A DNA stretch of 64,000 bases from CAZXEU01 sp965207385 (GTDB lineage Bacteria > Bacteroidota > Rhodothermia > Rhodothermales > Bin80). Made by a program: the position numbers and the translations under genes. The stretch is from assembly GCA_965207385.1 (NCBI GenBank), contig CBDBLZ010000017.1, forward strand, positions 62,001-126,000. Direction: 5' to 3'. The notes below the pieces were generated by a model. It ran no database searches and was not told the DNA's origin. It worked only from the letters and a program-made list of their open reading frames with translations. Positions 26,099-35,982 of the stretch are shown here, in pieces. Position 1 is the stretch's first letter, and every line of letters starts with the position of its first letter.

Positions 26099-29008
26099 CT
26101 AGGAGCCGCCTGCGCTTTCCGCCTGCTCCCCCGACAGGGAATCCGCCTCATCCGGTCCTTCGAACGTCTGGCGCAACTCCTCGGGTGTAATGGGCGCCTC
26201 TGCAGCTCCGGTCATCGTTAGCAGCCGATTCTGAAATGCAGCGGCGGCCTCGTAGTCCCGCGCCTCCAAATAGGACATGTAGATGGCATCCACAAACGCC
26301 GTCGCCCGATCAGTTCCGGCTCCGCGCTCCAGCTGGTGCATGATCAGGTCCTCGGCTCCCTTTGCAAGACCGCTTACGTGGTCCGTGCTTCCAGCGCTCA
26401 GGTAAGCCCTTGCTACCAACAGGAAGGACCGCTCATCGCCGGGGATGGTTTCAAACGGAATCTCCTCCATCATGAAATCCAGCAATTCGACAGCCTCGTC
26501 GTTGCGCCCGACCTCCGCCAGCTTCATCGCCGTCTGTCCAAAGACGTTGCGGTAGTTGTCCACCATCTGGCGAATGTTCTGGTCGAAGTAGACATCGGGA
26601 TCATCCAGGCCCCTGAACCGGAATCTGCGGAGCTTTTCGGGCGTCACGTCCGGCACGACGCGCCCCAACGGCTCATTGTGCCGAACGGGCACCACGCGTT
26701 GCGCCTGTCCTTCGAGCTGAAAATACTCGTTGAGATCCAGCCATCCGTCGGGACTTACGGTGACGGCAAAGTATACGGGGCGCCCCCATCCCTGCTGCGC
26801 ATTCGTGTGCAGAATGTCGAACGCTGCCCTGTCCGCCGCGTACAGCAGCCGCACTTCTTCTCCAGTGGACGGATTCTGGCCCCAGGTCCTGCCCCTGAGC
26901 GTCCAGGTCATGGGGCTCTCGACGCTGTCTTCGAGGGATGCGCCAAGGTATACGTCCGAGAATTCCTCCTGCTGCTTAACGTCCACGGGAAGCGCGACCG
27001 TCTCCGGCCTCCATCGTGTTATTCCCAGGCCCGAGATGGCAGCATCACTCATGGTTATAGGCAGTGGCGCCGACTCGCGCGATGCCTGGTGCTTGAGCTG
27101 CCGGATATACCACGACGTGTTGAGGAGCGACAGATTGACCACGCGTACGTCGCGCCGCACTTGCTCGACTTCCTGGGCATACCACAGCGGGAATGTGTCG
27201 TTGTCCCCGTTGGTGAACAGGATGGAATGCTCGTCCGTGCTAATGAGCATGTTGTAGGCATAGTCCGGCGCCACGTACCGTCCGGAGCGGTCATGGTCAT
27301 CATAGTTTTCCACGGCCATCCAGCCCGGCACGGCCAGAAACACCAGCGCGCCCAGCCCAACGAGGGCGTACCGCCGCAGCTCTTGCCAGCGGCCCTGCAT
27401 CGAGTCCAGGACCAGCTGCAGCAGCCCCGTTGCCCCGAGGCCTATCCACAGGCTGAAGGCAAAAAAGCTGGCCACATAGCTGTAGTCCCGCTCCCTGGGC
27501 TGCATGGGAGTCTGGTTCAGGTACAGGATGATACCGATGCCGGTGATCAGAAACAGAACCAGCACGCTGAAGGCCCGGCGCCAGTCCCGCGAAAAATGAT
27601 ACATCATGCCGAAAAGGCCCAGAAGCAACGGCAGCGCAAAATAGCGGTTGCGCCCTGCCCACTCGCTCGGCGTCTGGAAGTAGGTATCATACTCGCCGTC
27701 GATGAGCCCGAGACCGGTGATGGCCCTTGAGTCCTGCAGGTCCGACTCCTTGCCCGTGAAATTCCACAGGAAGTAGCGCACGTACATGTGCCCCACCTGG
27801 TAGCGCCAGAAGAAGCTCCAATCCGAGTCGTAGCGGGCATACTCGCGCCAGTGCTGCGGCATGGCGGAGTAGCGCCTTGGCAGGTACTTCTCGGCCGTCT
27901 CGCTGACCATGTTTGTGCGGTCGTCGAATGCCGGCCCTTGCAAGAGCGGCGTTTCGCCGTACTGCTCCCTCGTCAGATAGGAAACAATAGCTGCAGGTGT
28001 CTCGGGATCATTCTCGTCAATGGGCGGATTCGAAGCGCTCCGGATGAAAATGAGGGCATACGTCGAGTATCCGATCAGCACCATGAGCAGACAGAGCGCC
28101 GCCAAATTGGCCACGGGCCATCCGCGGCGGTGCGTGTAGTAAACGCTGAAGACCACGAGCGCCACCACGCCGAATAGTGTTACAAGCGGGGCAGCAGTCC
28201 GGCCGGCCATTTCCGGCAGCTTCTGGATGATGCCGGGATAGACAACGAAAAATGCCAGGGACGCCACCAGGAGTGCGGTCAGGATCCCGCCCCACCGCCT
28301 CGTAGACCGCCAGTCAGGCCGGCCTTCCACCGTCCACTCGGACCGGTCGAATTCCTCGAAGAAGATTATGAGGGCGATGAAGAACAGCGCCAGAAGACTC
28401 AGCAGGTGCACGCCGATCGCAAGCCCGAACAGGTAAGCCACGAGCACGAGCACGCGATTGGCACTGAGACCGAACGGGTTGTGTCCGCCCCGCAGGGAGG
28501 CCTCCTCCTTGCGTGCCAGTTCGCTCCAGCGCATGATGAGCCACACCACGAGTGCGGTAAAAAGCATGGAAAGCGCGTACACTTCCGCCTCCACCGCATT
28601 GAACCAGAACGAATCCGTCACCGCAAAGGTACAGGCCCCCACAACGCCTCCCGAAATGGCCAGGAGACGCTGGCTGAACGTCCATTGCCCGGGATCTCCC
28701 TGCCACTGCTGCACCAGCCGTACGATGATCCAGTACGTTAGAAGCACCGTCAGGGCACTTGCCAGCACGGAGAGCAGATTCACGGACAGCGAGACGTACT
28801 CCATGGGCACAAACATGGAAAACAGTCTGCCCACCAGCATGAAGAAGGGAGCCCCCGGAGGGTGCGAAACCTGCAGTCCGTGCGCAATGGCGATGAACTC
28901 GCCGGAATCCCAGAAGCTGGCCGTGGGTGCAACGGTCAGCACGTACAGCACGAGCGCGTAGCCGAACACACAGGCAGCAGCGATGCCGTGGACCCGATTC
29001 CAGTTCAT
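26099..29008 (-). CDS. DUF2723 membrane glycosyltransferase-like protein
   Basis: About 969 residues from the start MNWNRVHG (29008); a longer frame reaches 29122 but would overlap the divergent gene. The first luminal loop carries FWDSGEFIA and HPPGAPFF, the DUF2723 signature with the catalytic-type Asp/Glu of GT-C folds. About 12 helices occupy the first two thirds. The periplasmic region includes FTNGDNDTFPLWYAQE, also typical of the family, and a helical TPR-like C-terminus. Bacteroidota members are linked to protein O-mannosylation or to protein-export pathways. The substrate is unknown. Confidence 0.85.
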   Translation of the reverse strand: MNWNRVHGIAAACVFGYALVLYVLTVAPTASFWDSGEFIAIAHGLQVSHPPGAPFFMLVGRLFSMFVPMEYVSLSVNLLSVLASALTVLLTYWIIVRLVQQWQGDPGQWTFSQRLLAISGGVVGACTFAVTDSFWFNAVEAEVYALSMLFTALVVWLIMRWSELARKEEASLRGGHNPFGLSANRVLVLVAYLFGLAIGVHLLSLLALFFIALIIFFEEFDRSEWTVEGRPDWRSTRRWGGILTALLVASLAFFVVYPGIIQKLPEMAGRTAAPLVTLFGVVALVVFSVYYTHRRGWPVANLAALCLLMVLIGYSTYALIFIRSASNPPIDENDPETPAAIVSYLTREQYGETPLLQGPAFDDRTNMVSETAEKYLPRRYSAMPQHWREYARYDSDWSFFWRYQVGHMYVRYFLWNFTGKESDLQDSRAITGLGLIDGEYDTYFQTPSEWAGRNRYFALPLLLGLFGMMYHFSRDWRRAFSVLVLFLITGIGIILYLNQTPMQPRERDYSYVASFFAFSLWIGLGATGLLQLVLDSMQGRWQELRRYALVGLGALVFLAVPGWMAVENYDDHDRSGRYVAPDYAYNMLISTDEHSILFTNGDNDTFPLWYAQEVEQVRRDVRVVNLSLLNTSWYIRQLKHQASRESAPLPITMSDAAISGLGITRWRPETVALPVDVKQQEEFSDVYLGASLEDSVESPMTWTLRGRTWGQNPSTGEEVRLLYAADRAAFDILHTNAQQGWGRPVYFAVTVSPDGWLDLNEYFQLEGQAQRVVPVRHNEPLGRVVPDVTPEKLRRFRFRGLDDPDVYFDQNIRQMVDNYRNVFGQTAMKLAEVGRNDEAVELLDFMMEEIPFETIPGDERSFLLVARAYLSAGSTDHVSGLAKGAEDLIMHQLERGAGTDRATAFVDAIYMSYLEARDYEAAAAFQNRLLTMTGAAEAPITPEELRQTFEGPDEADSLSGEQAESAGGS

Positions 29009-29120
29009 GGGGCTGTCCTGCGGTTCAGACACATAAACTCCTGTAACTCCGGCACTGGATGCGGGTTGCGTTGACGGATTCCAGGCCGGCGCGCGGGACT
29101 CGGTCATACAGGCACAGGCC

Positions 29121-30509
29121 ATGAAGCTGTTTCACCGAATAATCCTGCAGTCGCTGCCCGGACCGTTCCTGGGCTGGCTTGCCGCGCTGCTCTTTCTGCT
29201 GGTGATGCAGTTTTTGATCAAGCACTTGCCGGACATTGCCGGCCGGGGACTCCCCCTGGGCATGATACTGGAACTGATTGCCTACAGCATTGCCTACATG
29301 GTTGTGCTCGCAGTGCCGATGGCCACGCTGCTCGCCTGCCTCATGGCTTTCGGGCGCCTGATTGAAAGCAGGGCCTACATTGTTATCAGGAATTCGGGCG
29401 TATCGCTCTTTCAGCTCGCCTGGCCCGTGCTGGCTATCGGGGCCCTACTGTCGGCAGGCATGACGTACTTCAACAACGTGATTCTGCCAGAGTCCAACTT
29501 TCGCGCACGGGGCATCTTCCTGGACATCCGGAAGAAGCGCCCGGACTTCGAATTGCAGGTCGGAACGTTTTACGAGGGGATCCGCAACTACAGCATCCTG
29601 GTCCGCGAGCGAGACGAGGCCACGGGCGAACTGCATGGCATACTGATCTACGACTATTCGCGCGGTAGCCGCAGCGCTGTCACGATCCGGGCCCGCTCCG
29701 CGCGGCTTGTCCCTCGCAGCAACAATGCCGACCTGCTGCTGGAGGATGGCGAAGTGCACCGGCTTGCCTATGCTTCTTCCCTCTCCAGCCGCGAGCGTTA
29801 CGAGCGCATGCGCTTCGACCGCCACCGGCTGCGCCTGGATCTCTCCGAATTCGAATTTGAGCGCAGCGACCCGGCAGAAGGCAGCCGGTCAGACCGGTCT
29901 ACCCCCACCTCCGCGATGGTAGAGCTGGTGGATTCGCTCGAGGTCGCAGCCGCCGCAACGCGCGATTTGCTTCGGAGCTCGACACTGGCCGTAGTCCAGG
30001 CGGATTCCCTGCACCATGCGGCTCCGGATCATTCGGAGCTTTTCAGCACGCCGCCTTCGCGCGTGGCGCTCGGAGGACTAACCCGGCGCCAGGGAAGGCA
30101 GGTCTACGAGCATGCGGTCGAATCGGCGCGCATTGCACACCGGGACGCCGAACGCCTCGGCCGGCGGCTGTCGCGTGAAGAACGCTGGATCAGTCAATAC
30201 CGCGTCGAAATCTACAAGAAATACGCCATTGCGCTGACCTGCCTGATCTTTGCCCTGATTGGTGCTCCGCTGGGCCTGAGCATCCGCTCCGGAGGTCTGG
30301 GCAAGTCGGCGCTCATCGCGCTCGGACTCTTCCTGTTCTACTGGGTCTTTCTGGTCCAGGGAGAAAAGCTCGCCGACCGCTCATTCATCAGTCCTTGGGT
30401 CGGCATGTGGATGGCCGACATCATCCTGGGCGCGGTGGGCATAGCCCTGTTCCTGTACGTGGCGCTAGATATGAAGACTACGGTGCGATCAAGCCGCCGC
30501 CGGAGATAG
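29121..30509 (+). CDS. LptF/LptG-family lipopolysaccharide export permease
   Basis: A 462-residue permease of the Lpt ABC transporter, which extracts LPS from the inner membrane towards the periplasmic bridge. The N-terminal MKLFHRIILQSLPGPFLGWLAAL and the LAVPMATLLACLMAFGRLIESRA coupling-helix region are diagnostic; three further helices are at the C-terminus (about 372-450). The periplasmic part (about 120-370) is longer than in E. coli and has a low-complexity insert (about 240-330), as in other Bacteroidota. LptF versus LptG cannot be decided here. It is divergent from the DUF2723 gene and four bases before rsmI. Confidence 0.88.
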   Translation: MKLFHRIILQSLPGPFLGWLAALLFLLVMQFLIKHLPDIAGRGLPLGMILELIAYSIAYMVVLAVPMATLLACLMAFGRLIESRAYIVIRNSGVSLFQLAWPVLAIGALLSAGMTYFNNVILPESNFRARGIFLDIRKKRPDFELQVGTFYEGIRNYSILVRERDEATGELHGILIYDYSRGSRSAVTIRARSARLVPRSNNADLLLEDGEVHRLAYASSLSSRERYERMRFDRHRLRLDLSEFEFERSDPAEGSRSDRSTPTSAMVELVDSLEVAAAATRDLLRSSTLAVVQADSLHHAAPDHSELFSTPPSRVALGGLTRRQGRQVYEHAVESARIAHRDAERLGRRLSREERWISQYRVEIYKKYAIALTCLIFALIGAPLGLSIRSGGLGKSALIALGLFLFYWVFLVQGEKLADRSFISPWVGMWMADIILGAVGIALFLYVALDMKTTVRSSRRRR

Positions 30510-30512
30510 GGC

Positions 30513-31181
30513 ATGCTGCATCTCGTTCCCACCCCGGTCGGCAACCTCGAGGATATCACGCTGCGTGCGCTCAAGACGCTGCAAAGCGTGGACCTGATTG
30601 CGTGCGAGGATACGCGACGTAGCGCGGTCTTGCTTCGGCACTACGGCATTGCTACGCCGACCACAAGCTACCACGACCACAACGAGCGGAAAAAGGCCCC
30701 GCGACTGGTGGCACGCATGCTGGCCGGCGAACAGGTGGCGCTCATTTCGGACGCCGGCTCGCCGGGTGTTTCAGATCCTGGCTTCTACCTCGTGCGCGCC
30801 TGCCTGAAAGAAGGCATCGTAGTCTCCGCATTGCCCGGGGCGACGGCTTTTGTACCTGCCCTGACGGCAAGCGGACTGCCTTGCGAACGGTTCTCCTTCG
30901 AAGGATTTCTGCCGGCGCGCAAGGGTCGCGCGCGCCGGCTGCGCGCCCTGGCAGACGAGACCCGCACCGTGGTTCTCTATGAGGCGCCGCACCGCCTCCT
31001 GCGAACCCTTGCAGATCTGGAACAGGCATGCGGCGCGGATCGTCCCGCAGTCATCGGGCGCGAACTGACCAAGAAGTTCGAGGAATTCCGCCGGGGAACA
31101 CTGGGTGAGATTCGCCGCATCTTTGCCGACGAGGCTTCCCTGCGCGGCGAGATGGTCATTATCATGGGCGCTGCCCCGTAG
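30513..31181 (+). CDS. rsmI: 16S rRNA (cytidine-1402-2'-O)-methyltransferase
   Basis: A 222-residue tetrapyrrole-methylase-fold enzyme using SAM to methylate C1402 of 16S rRNA. Visible motifs: LHLVPTPVGNLEDITLRAL, ACEDTRRSAVLLRHYGI, SDAGSPGVSDPGF, ALPGATAFVPAL, YEAPHRLLRTL and GRELTKKFEE. It lacks the extra C-terminal extension of E. coli RsmI, common in Bacteroidota. Located between the Lpt permease and the broken MBL gene with short spacing. Confidence 0.95.
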   Translation: MLHLVPTPVGNLEDITLRALKTLQSVDLIACEDTRRSAVLLRHYGIATPTTSYHDHNERKKAPRLVARMLAGEQVALISDAGSPGVSDPGFYLVRACLKEGIVVSALPGATAFVPALTASGLPCERFSFEGFLPARKGRARRLRALADETRTVVLYEAPHRLLRTLADLEQACGADRPAVIGRELTKKFEEFRRGTLGEIRRIFADEASLRGEMVIIMGAAP

Positions 31182-31196
31182 CCGCCTGACGCTCCC

Positions 31197-31833
31197 ATGA
31201 CGACAATTGCCAGCTTCACCTGCAACCCGTTCCAGACCAACTGCTTTCTGGCGCACAGCGCCGGAGAGGCCGTGCTCGTGGATGCCAGCTCATACGGACC
31301 CGAAGAGCACGCCGGAATCGAGCAGTACGTGGAAGAGCATGGACTCAAGGATCCGGCACCTGCTGCTGACGCATGCGCACATCGACCACCTTTACGGATG
31401 CACCCATTTCGAGAAGCGTTACGGTCTATCGTGGCAAATCCATCCGGAAGCAAGTCCCATGCTGAAACAGGCGGCTGTTCAGGCCATGCTTCTGGGTGCC
31501 CCGCGGGTGAGCGTGCCTGGGACCCGCCCCACGCTGCAGGATGGCGACACGATCCGTTTCGGCACCTCCACGTGGCAGATTCTGCACACGCCGGGGCATG
31601 CACCCGGATCTGTCTGCTTTGTGGACGCCGAGAGCGGCTTTGTCCTGGTGGGCGACGTACTGTTCATGGGTTCCATCGGGCGCACGGACCTTCCAAAGGG
31701 CTCACTGCCGCTTCTCATGCGATCCATATTCGACAAGCTGATGCCCCTGCCGGACGACATGGTGGTCTACTCCGGCCACGGCCCCGCGACTACGATCGGG
31801 CAGGAAAGAAGAACCAATCCCTTCTTGCAATAA
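31197..31833 (+). pseudogene. MBL-fold metallo-hydrolase split by a +1 frameshift
   Basis: The N-terminal third (31197 to about 31349: FTCNPFQTNCFLAHSAGEAVLVDAS) and the rest (from about 31351 to 31833: IRHLLLTHAHIDHLYG, HTPGHAPGSVCFV, LVGDVLFMGSIGRTDLP, VVYSGHGP) belong to one glyoxalase II-like hydrolase but sit in different frames. Removing one G of the GG at 31349-31350 joins GLK to IRHLLL and restores a single frame of about 211 residues. The full THAHIDH metal motif and both later His ligands are intact, which argues for a sequencing error or a recent mutation. Located right after rsmI (15 bases). Confidence 0.85.
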
Positions 31834-32123
31834 TCGCAGTGTGGACGGGCAGAAACTCAGCCGACCGTGCACACCCGATTGGGGCAGAATGAACAACGTG
31901 CGGACCTGCCGTTTGGCATGACGCATAGGGCCTCACACGCTGCGCCCGGCCTCCGGCGGGTTTTGAACCAGCCGCCGGTTGGGGCATGCCAGGCCTGCCG
32001 CCACGCCAGGGACTGGTCAGGCGCAATTCGGCCGCCGATCCGCGCTTCTGTCTGGCACGAGAGACAGGGTGGGCCGAACAGCGACCGAACCTTATGGCGG
32101 CAAAGCCGGGTATCACGGCCATT

Positions 32124-34223
32124 ATGCAAGAAACCGTGGCGGGGCAGCCATGCTCCGGACCTCCGGCGTCGCCCGGCGCCACGCTGGTCACCGTAATCAT
32201 TGTCAATTACAATGTCCGAGAACTGCTGCAGCAGGCGCTCAGGAGCGTCCAGCGAGCCGCAGCCGGACTGCGGGCTGAGATTTTCGTCGTGGACAATGAT
32301 TCAGTGGACGGTTCTGTCGACATGCTACGCCGGGAGTTTCCGGACGTCCATGTGATCGAAAACAAGCAGAATGTCGGCTTTGCCGCGGCCAACAACCAGG
32401 CCATCCTGGCCTCCAGGGGCAAGTACCTGCTGATTCTCAATCCCGACACCATAGTTCAGGAGGACACGCTGGAAGCCCTCGTCGGCTTCATGGACAAGCA
32501 TCCGCAGGCAGGTGCCGCAGGCTGCAAGATCCTCAACCCGGACGGTTCCTTCGCCAGGGAAAGCCGCCGCGCTTTCCCGACGCCCAGAGTGGCCTTTTAT
32601 CGGATGACGGGACTCAGCCGGCTGTTTCCCCGGAGCAAGGTATTCGGGCGGTATAATCTCAGCTATCTGCCCATCGACGAGATCGCCGAGGTGGATGCGC
32701 TGAGCGGCTCGTGCATGATGGTGAGGCGGGCGGCCCTCCTTGGGCCGTGGCCGGCCGCTCCCGCCCCGGGCGAAATCCCGGATGCCGAGGCCTACCAGGG
32801 TGGCGGACTGATGGACGAGGGATTCTTCATGTACGGAGAGGATCTGGACTGGTGCTACCGCATTCAGCGCTCCGGATGGAAGATCTTCTATACGCCTGAA
32901 ACCCAGATTATCCATTACAAGGGGGCCAGCACCCGGAAGAGCGAGCTGCGTTACGTGCGGCTGTTTCACGGCGCCATGCTTCGCTTTGCCGATAAGCACC
33001 TGCAGGATTCCTATCCCCGCTTCTTCCTCTGGGTGCTCCGGCTGGCCGTCCTTTTCCGCGCCCTGGCGGCGGCGGTCGGCCATGCGCTCAGGCGCCAGCT
33101 GCTTCTGGATTTCCTGCTATTGGCAGCGGCCGTTTCCGCCCTCGGATGGTTCCGTTCCGTGTCCCTGGTTACCGGGTTTCCACCCGTCTACTACGCCGTC
33201 ATTGCCCCGGGCTTCGCCATGCTGGCGGTGTGCACCATCGGCGCCATCGGCGGGTACCGGGGACGCAGTACCCGGCTGGGCCCCGTACTGGTCGGCGTGG
33301 CCACAGCCGTCGTGCTGCTTTCTGCTGCCTCCTTCTACTTCAAGCAGATAGCCTTTTCCAGGGCCGTGGTACTGGCCTGTCTGCCAGCAGGCGTATTGCT
33401 GTTGGCTGCCGTGCGACTGCTTCGCCGCGGCAAGAGGCACCTTCGCGGACGCACGCTGTTTGTCGGCCACCCGGACGAGGCTTCACATCTCAGGCGGGCC
33501 CTCCATGCAAGCGGCACGCCACCCTATGAACTGGTAGGTTACGTCGCCGCGAAGTCGGGGCGGCACGCCGGCGCCAGCGGTGCCATGACGAGGCTGGGCT
33601 CGCTCCACCAGCTCAGGGACATCGTGAAGCTGCACCGCATCAGCGATGTTGTATTTGGTGCATCGAGCCTTTCGAACAAGACCATATTCACGCTCATGCA
33701 GCGTTTGCACGGACTGCCCGCCCAGTGCCGCATCCTGGCAGAAGGCCCGCTGCAGATTATCGGCAACTCGCTGGACCGGAGCCATTCGGACGGGACGCTG
33801 CTGGAAGCCGAGGAGGCTATCGGAGCCCTTCGAGGCTCCAACTGGCTATTTGACAGCAGCGTCGCGCTGCTGGGGGCCGTCCTGCACCCGGCGATTGCTG
33901 CCACCGCCCGCCTGCAGGGAACGTCGTCCTTCTGGCGGTCGCTGGCCCTGCGCACACGTCAGTGGCCGACCGTCCTTGTGGGACGCCGCTCCGTCGTCGG
34001 CTACCGCTCGAAGGACAATTACATTCCTCCCGGCGAGTGGCGCCTCAGGGAAGGTGTATTCACCGTAACCGAAGCCCTGGACAGAAACCGGCCCGTGAGC
34101 CCGGAGGAAGCGGAGCAAGCGTACTGGTATTACGTTAGGAACCAGTCTGCTTTCCTCGACTGGATCATTGTGCTGCGGGCTATTCGTTTGATGAAACACG
34201 GGCATCGCCGCCCGCTTTCCTGA
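32124..34223 (+). CDS. Family 2 glycosyltransferase fused to membrane and nucleotide-binding-like domains
   Basis: About 700 residues. The start is uncertain; I use MQETVAGQ, and MAAKPGIT at 32094 is an alternative, while everything upstream to 31834 (290 bases) looks non-coding. Residues about 15-290 are a GT2 domain of the rhamnosyltransferase type: VTVIIVNYNVRELL, VVDNDSVDGSV, NVGFAAANNQ, LILNPDT, FFMYGEDLDWCYRIQRSGW. Four to five membrane helices follow (about 300-430), then a Rossmann-like domain (HLRGRTLFVGHPDEASHLRRAL, SDVVFGASSLSNKTIF) like the sensor domain of polyprenyl glycosylphosphotransferases. It probably builds a surface polysaccharide. It is six bases upstream of accA. Confidence 0.8.
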   Translation: MQETVAGQPCSGPPASPGATLVTVIIVNYNVRELLQQALRSVQRAAAGLRAEIFVVDNDSVDGSVDMLRREFPDVHVIENKQNVGFAAANNQAILASRGKYLLILNPDTIVQEDTLEALVGFMDKHPQAGAAGCKILNPDGSFARESRRAFPTPRVAFYRMTGLSRLFPRSKVFGRYNLSYLPIDEIAEVDALSGSCMMVRRAALLGPWPAAPAPGEIPDAEAYQGGGLMDEGFFMYGEDLDWCYRIQRSGWKIFYTPETQIIHYKGASTRKSELRYVRLFHGAMLRFADKHLQDSYPRFFLWVLRLAVLFRALAAAVGHALRRQLLLDFLLLAAAVSALGWFRSVSLVTGFPPVYYAVIAPGFAMLAVCTIGAIGGYRGRSTRLGPVLVGVATAVVLLSAASFYFKQIAFSRAVVLACLPAGVLLLAAVRLLRRGKRHLRGRTLFVGHPDEASHLRRALHASGTPPYELVGYVAAKSGRHAGASGAMTRLGSLHQLRDIVKLHRISDVVFGASSLSNKTIFTLMQRLHGLPAQCRILAEGPLQIIGNSLDRSHSDGTLLEAEEAIGALRGSNWLFDSSVALLGAVLHPAIAATARLQGTSSFWRSLALRTRQWPTVLVGRRSVVGYRSKDNYIPPGEWRLREGVFTVTEALDRNRPVSPEEAEQAYWYYVRNQSAFLDWIIVLRAIRLMKHGHRRPLS

Positions 34224-34229
34224 CTCTGT

Positions 34230-35225
34230 ATGGCAAAGCCCGCCCACAAATATCTTTTGGACTTCGAGAAACCGCTCGTCGAACTTGAGGAGAAGCTCAA
34301 TGAGATGAGAGCGGTGGACACGTCGCGCGGCGACGTGGACCTGTCGGAAGAAATTGCGGCGCTGGCGGCCAGGGTGGACGAGCTCCGCGCGTCCATCTAC
34401 CAGAATCTGACCCGGTGGCAACGCGTCCAGATTGCGAGGCATCCGCTCAGGCCATACACGCTGGATTATATCGAAGCCATCACGAGCGGCTTTGTGGAAA
34501 TGCATGGCGACCGCGCCTTTGCCGATGACCGCGCCATCGTTGGCGGCTTCGCAATGCTGACGGGCAGCACCTTTGGCTATCGCGACCGGGCAGTGCTGGT
34601 GATCGGGCACCAGAAGGGGCGCGATACCAAGAGCCGCAAATTCAGGCGGTTCGGCATGCCCAACCCGGAGGGATACCGAAAGGCGGGGCGGCTCATGAAG
34701 CTGGCAGCAAAGTACAACAAGCCGGTTGTATGCCTGATTGACACGCCCGGCGCCTATCCCGGGATGGAAGCCGAGGAACGAGGCCAGGCCGAGGCCATAG
34801 CCCGCAATCTCTTCGAAATGGCCCGGCTACCGGTTCCCATTGTGATTGTCATCATTGGCGAAGGGGCCTCGGGAGGAGCCCTCGGGATCGGCGTCGGCGA
34901 CCGGCTATTGATGCTTGAGAACGCCTGGTACTCCGTTATAGCACCTGAAAGCTGCTCGTCGATTCTATGGCGCTCCTGGGACTACAAGGAGGAAGCTGCC
35001 CGCGCCCTGAAGCTGACGGCGCCGGACCTGATTGAGCTCGGCGTCATCGATACCATCGTGCCGGAACCAACCGGTGGCGCGCACCGTGATCCGGAGACGG
35101 CCTTTCGCGCCGTGGGTACCGCTGTCTGCAATGTCCTCAGGGAACTCGAGCCGCTCTCAACGGAAGAGTTGCTGGATGGGCGTCTTGCGCGGCTGGATAA
35201 AGTCGGAGTGTTCGAAGAGGGGTAG
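34230..35225 (+). CDS. accA: Acetyl-CoA carboxylase carboxyltransferase subunit alpha
   Basis: A 331-residue subunit of the carboxyltransferase that moves CO2 from carboxybiotin to acetyl-CoA in fatty-acid synthesis. Conserved segments: the N-terminal LDFEKPLVELEEKL helix, RPYTLDYIEAI, EMHGDRAFADD, PVVCLIDTPGAYPG, the oxyanion-hole-like GEGASGGALGIG, and SVIAPESCSSILWR. Length is typical. The accD partner is not in this window. It ends the plus-strand run begun by the Lpt permease. Confidence 0.96.
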   Translation: MAKPAHKYLLDFEKPLVELEEKLNEMRAVDTSRGDVDLSEEIAALAARVDELRASIYQNLTRWQRVQIARHPLRPYTLDYIEAITSGFVEMHGDRAFADDRAIVGGFAMLTGSTFGYRDRAVLVIGHQKGRDTKSRKFRRFGMPNPEGYRKAGRLMKLAAKYNKPVVCLIDTPGAYPGMEAEERGQAEAIARNLFEMARLPVPIVIVIIGEGASGGALGIGVGDRLLMLENAWYSVIAPESCSSILWRSWDYKEEAARALKLTAPDLIELGVIDTIVPEPTGGAHRDPETAFRAVGTAVCNVLRELEPLSTEELLDGRLARLDKVGVFEEG

Positions 35226-35638
35226 GATGCAAGCGGCGTTCTGGCTGTAGCCGGAGCCAACCGTGTCTTGCCTGAGACGACGGGCGGGCGCCCGTGGCGG
35301 CGTCTCGTTCGAGAAATGCTGCATTCGTCGAATCACAGGGCTGGCGCCAGGCGATGCTGCTGCTCTTTGAAGGGTCCTGCGCGCTAGGCCGAACGATCCT
35401 CGTTTGCTACTCCCTTGCAGGCTGGACAGGGCGATTGCTTCCGGGACGATGTGTACCACCACCGCTTTCGTCGGGAGCGGGAGCTATGCGCGCCTCACCT
35501 TCAGTACCTTTCGTGTGGCAGAATAGGTTTGCTCAGGTCCAGGTCCGAGGACGATTGCTGCGTTAGAAGGCATAAACCCGCGTACGTCGTCAGGCCCAAT
35601 CCTTTAATGCACCAGACAGTGGAATCCCGTATCAATTC
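35226..35638. other. Intergenic stretch, no gene seen
   Basis: The 413 bases between accA and the toxin gene have no frame of coding character and no T-tailed hairpin I can identify. It should contain the promoter and operator of the toxin-antitoxin operon close to its right end; no palindrome stood out by eye. Confidence 0.5.
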
Positions 35639-35977
35639 ATGATGGAGGCGAAGAAGCGCAGCGTCCAGGAATATGAGGATTTACATGGTCGCAATCCGTA
35701 CAAGAAATGGTTCGATGACCTCAATTACCATGCTGCCACCAAAGTGGCTGTGGCGCTTGCCCGGTTGAAGCAGGGCAATCTTTCCAACGTTAAGGCCTTG
35801 CGACGCGGCGTCTTCGAGCTTCGTATCCACTTCGGTCCAGGCTACCGAATCTACTTTGGCAAGGACGGCGACACGCTAATTGTTCTTCTCGGTGGCGGAA
35901 CGGAAAAACGTCAGTCTGGTGACATAAATCGTGCGGAACGCCGCTGGCAGCAATACCTTCGACGTAGAACAGGATAA
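35639..35977 (+). CDS. RelE/ParE (HigB-like) toxin
   Basis: A 112-residue toxin of the RelE/ParE superfamily, of the addiction-module-killer type. The core FELRIHFGPGYRIYF followed by LIVLLGGGTEKRQSGDINRAERRW is typical of the subgroup, whose members are mRNA interferases or, less often, gyrase poisons. The start is ATG at 35639 or the adjacent ATG at 35642. The toxin precedes its antitoxin by five bases, the HigBA order. Confidence 0.88.
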   Translation: MMEAKKRSVQEYEDLHGRNPYKKWFDDLNYHAATKVAVALARLKQGNLSNVKALRRGVFELRIHFGPGYRIYFGKDGDTLIVLLGGGTEKRQSGDINRAERRWQQYLRRRTG

Positions 35978-35982
35978 AGGCT

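Noticed and set aside
29009..29122. Longer N-terminus for the DUF2723 protein.
   Set aside because: It would overlap the divergent Lpt permease start, and the extra residues have no coding character.
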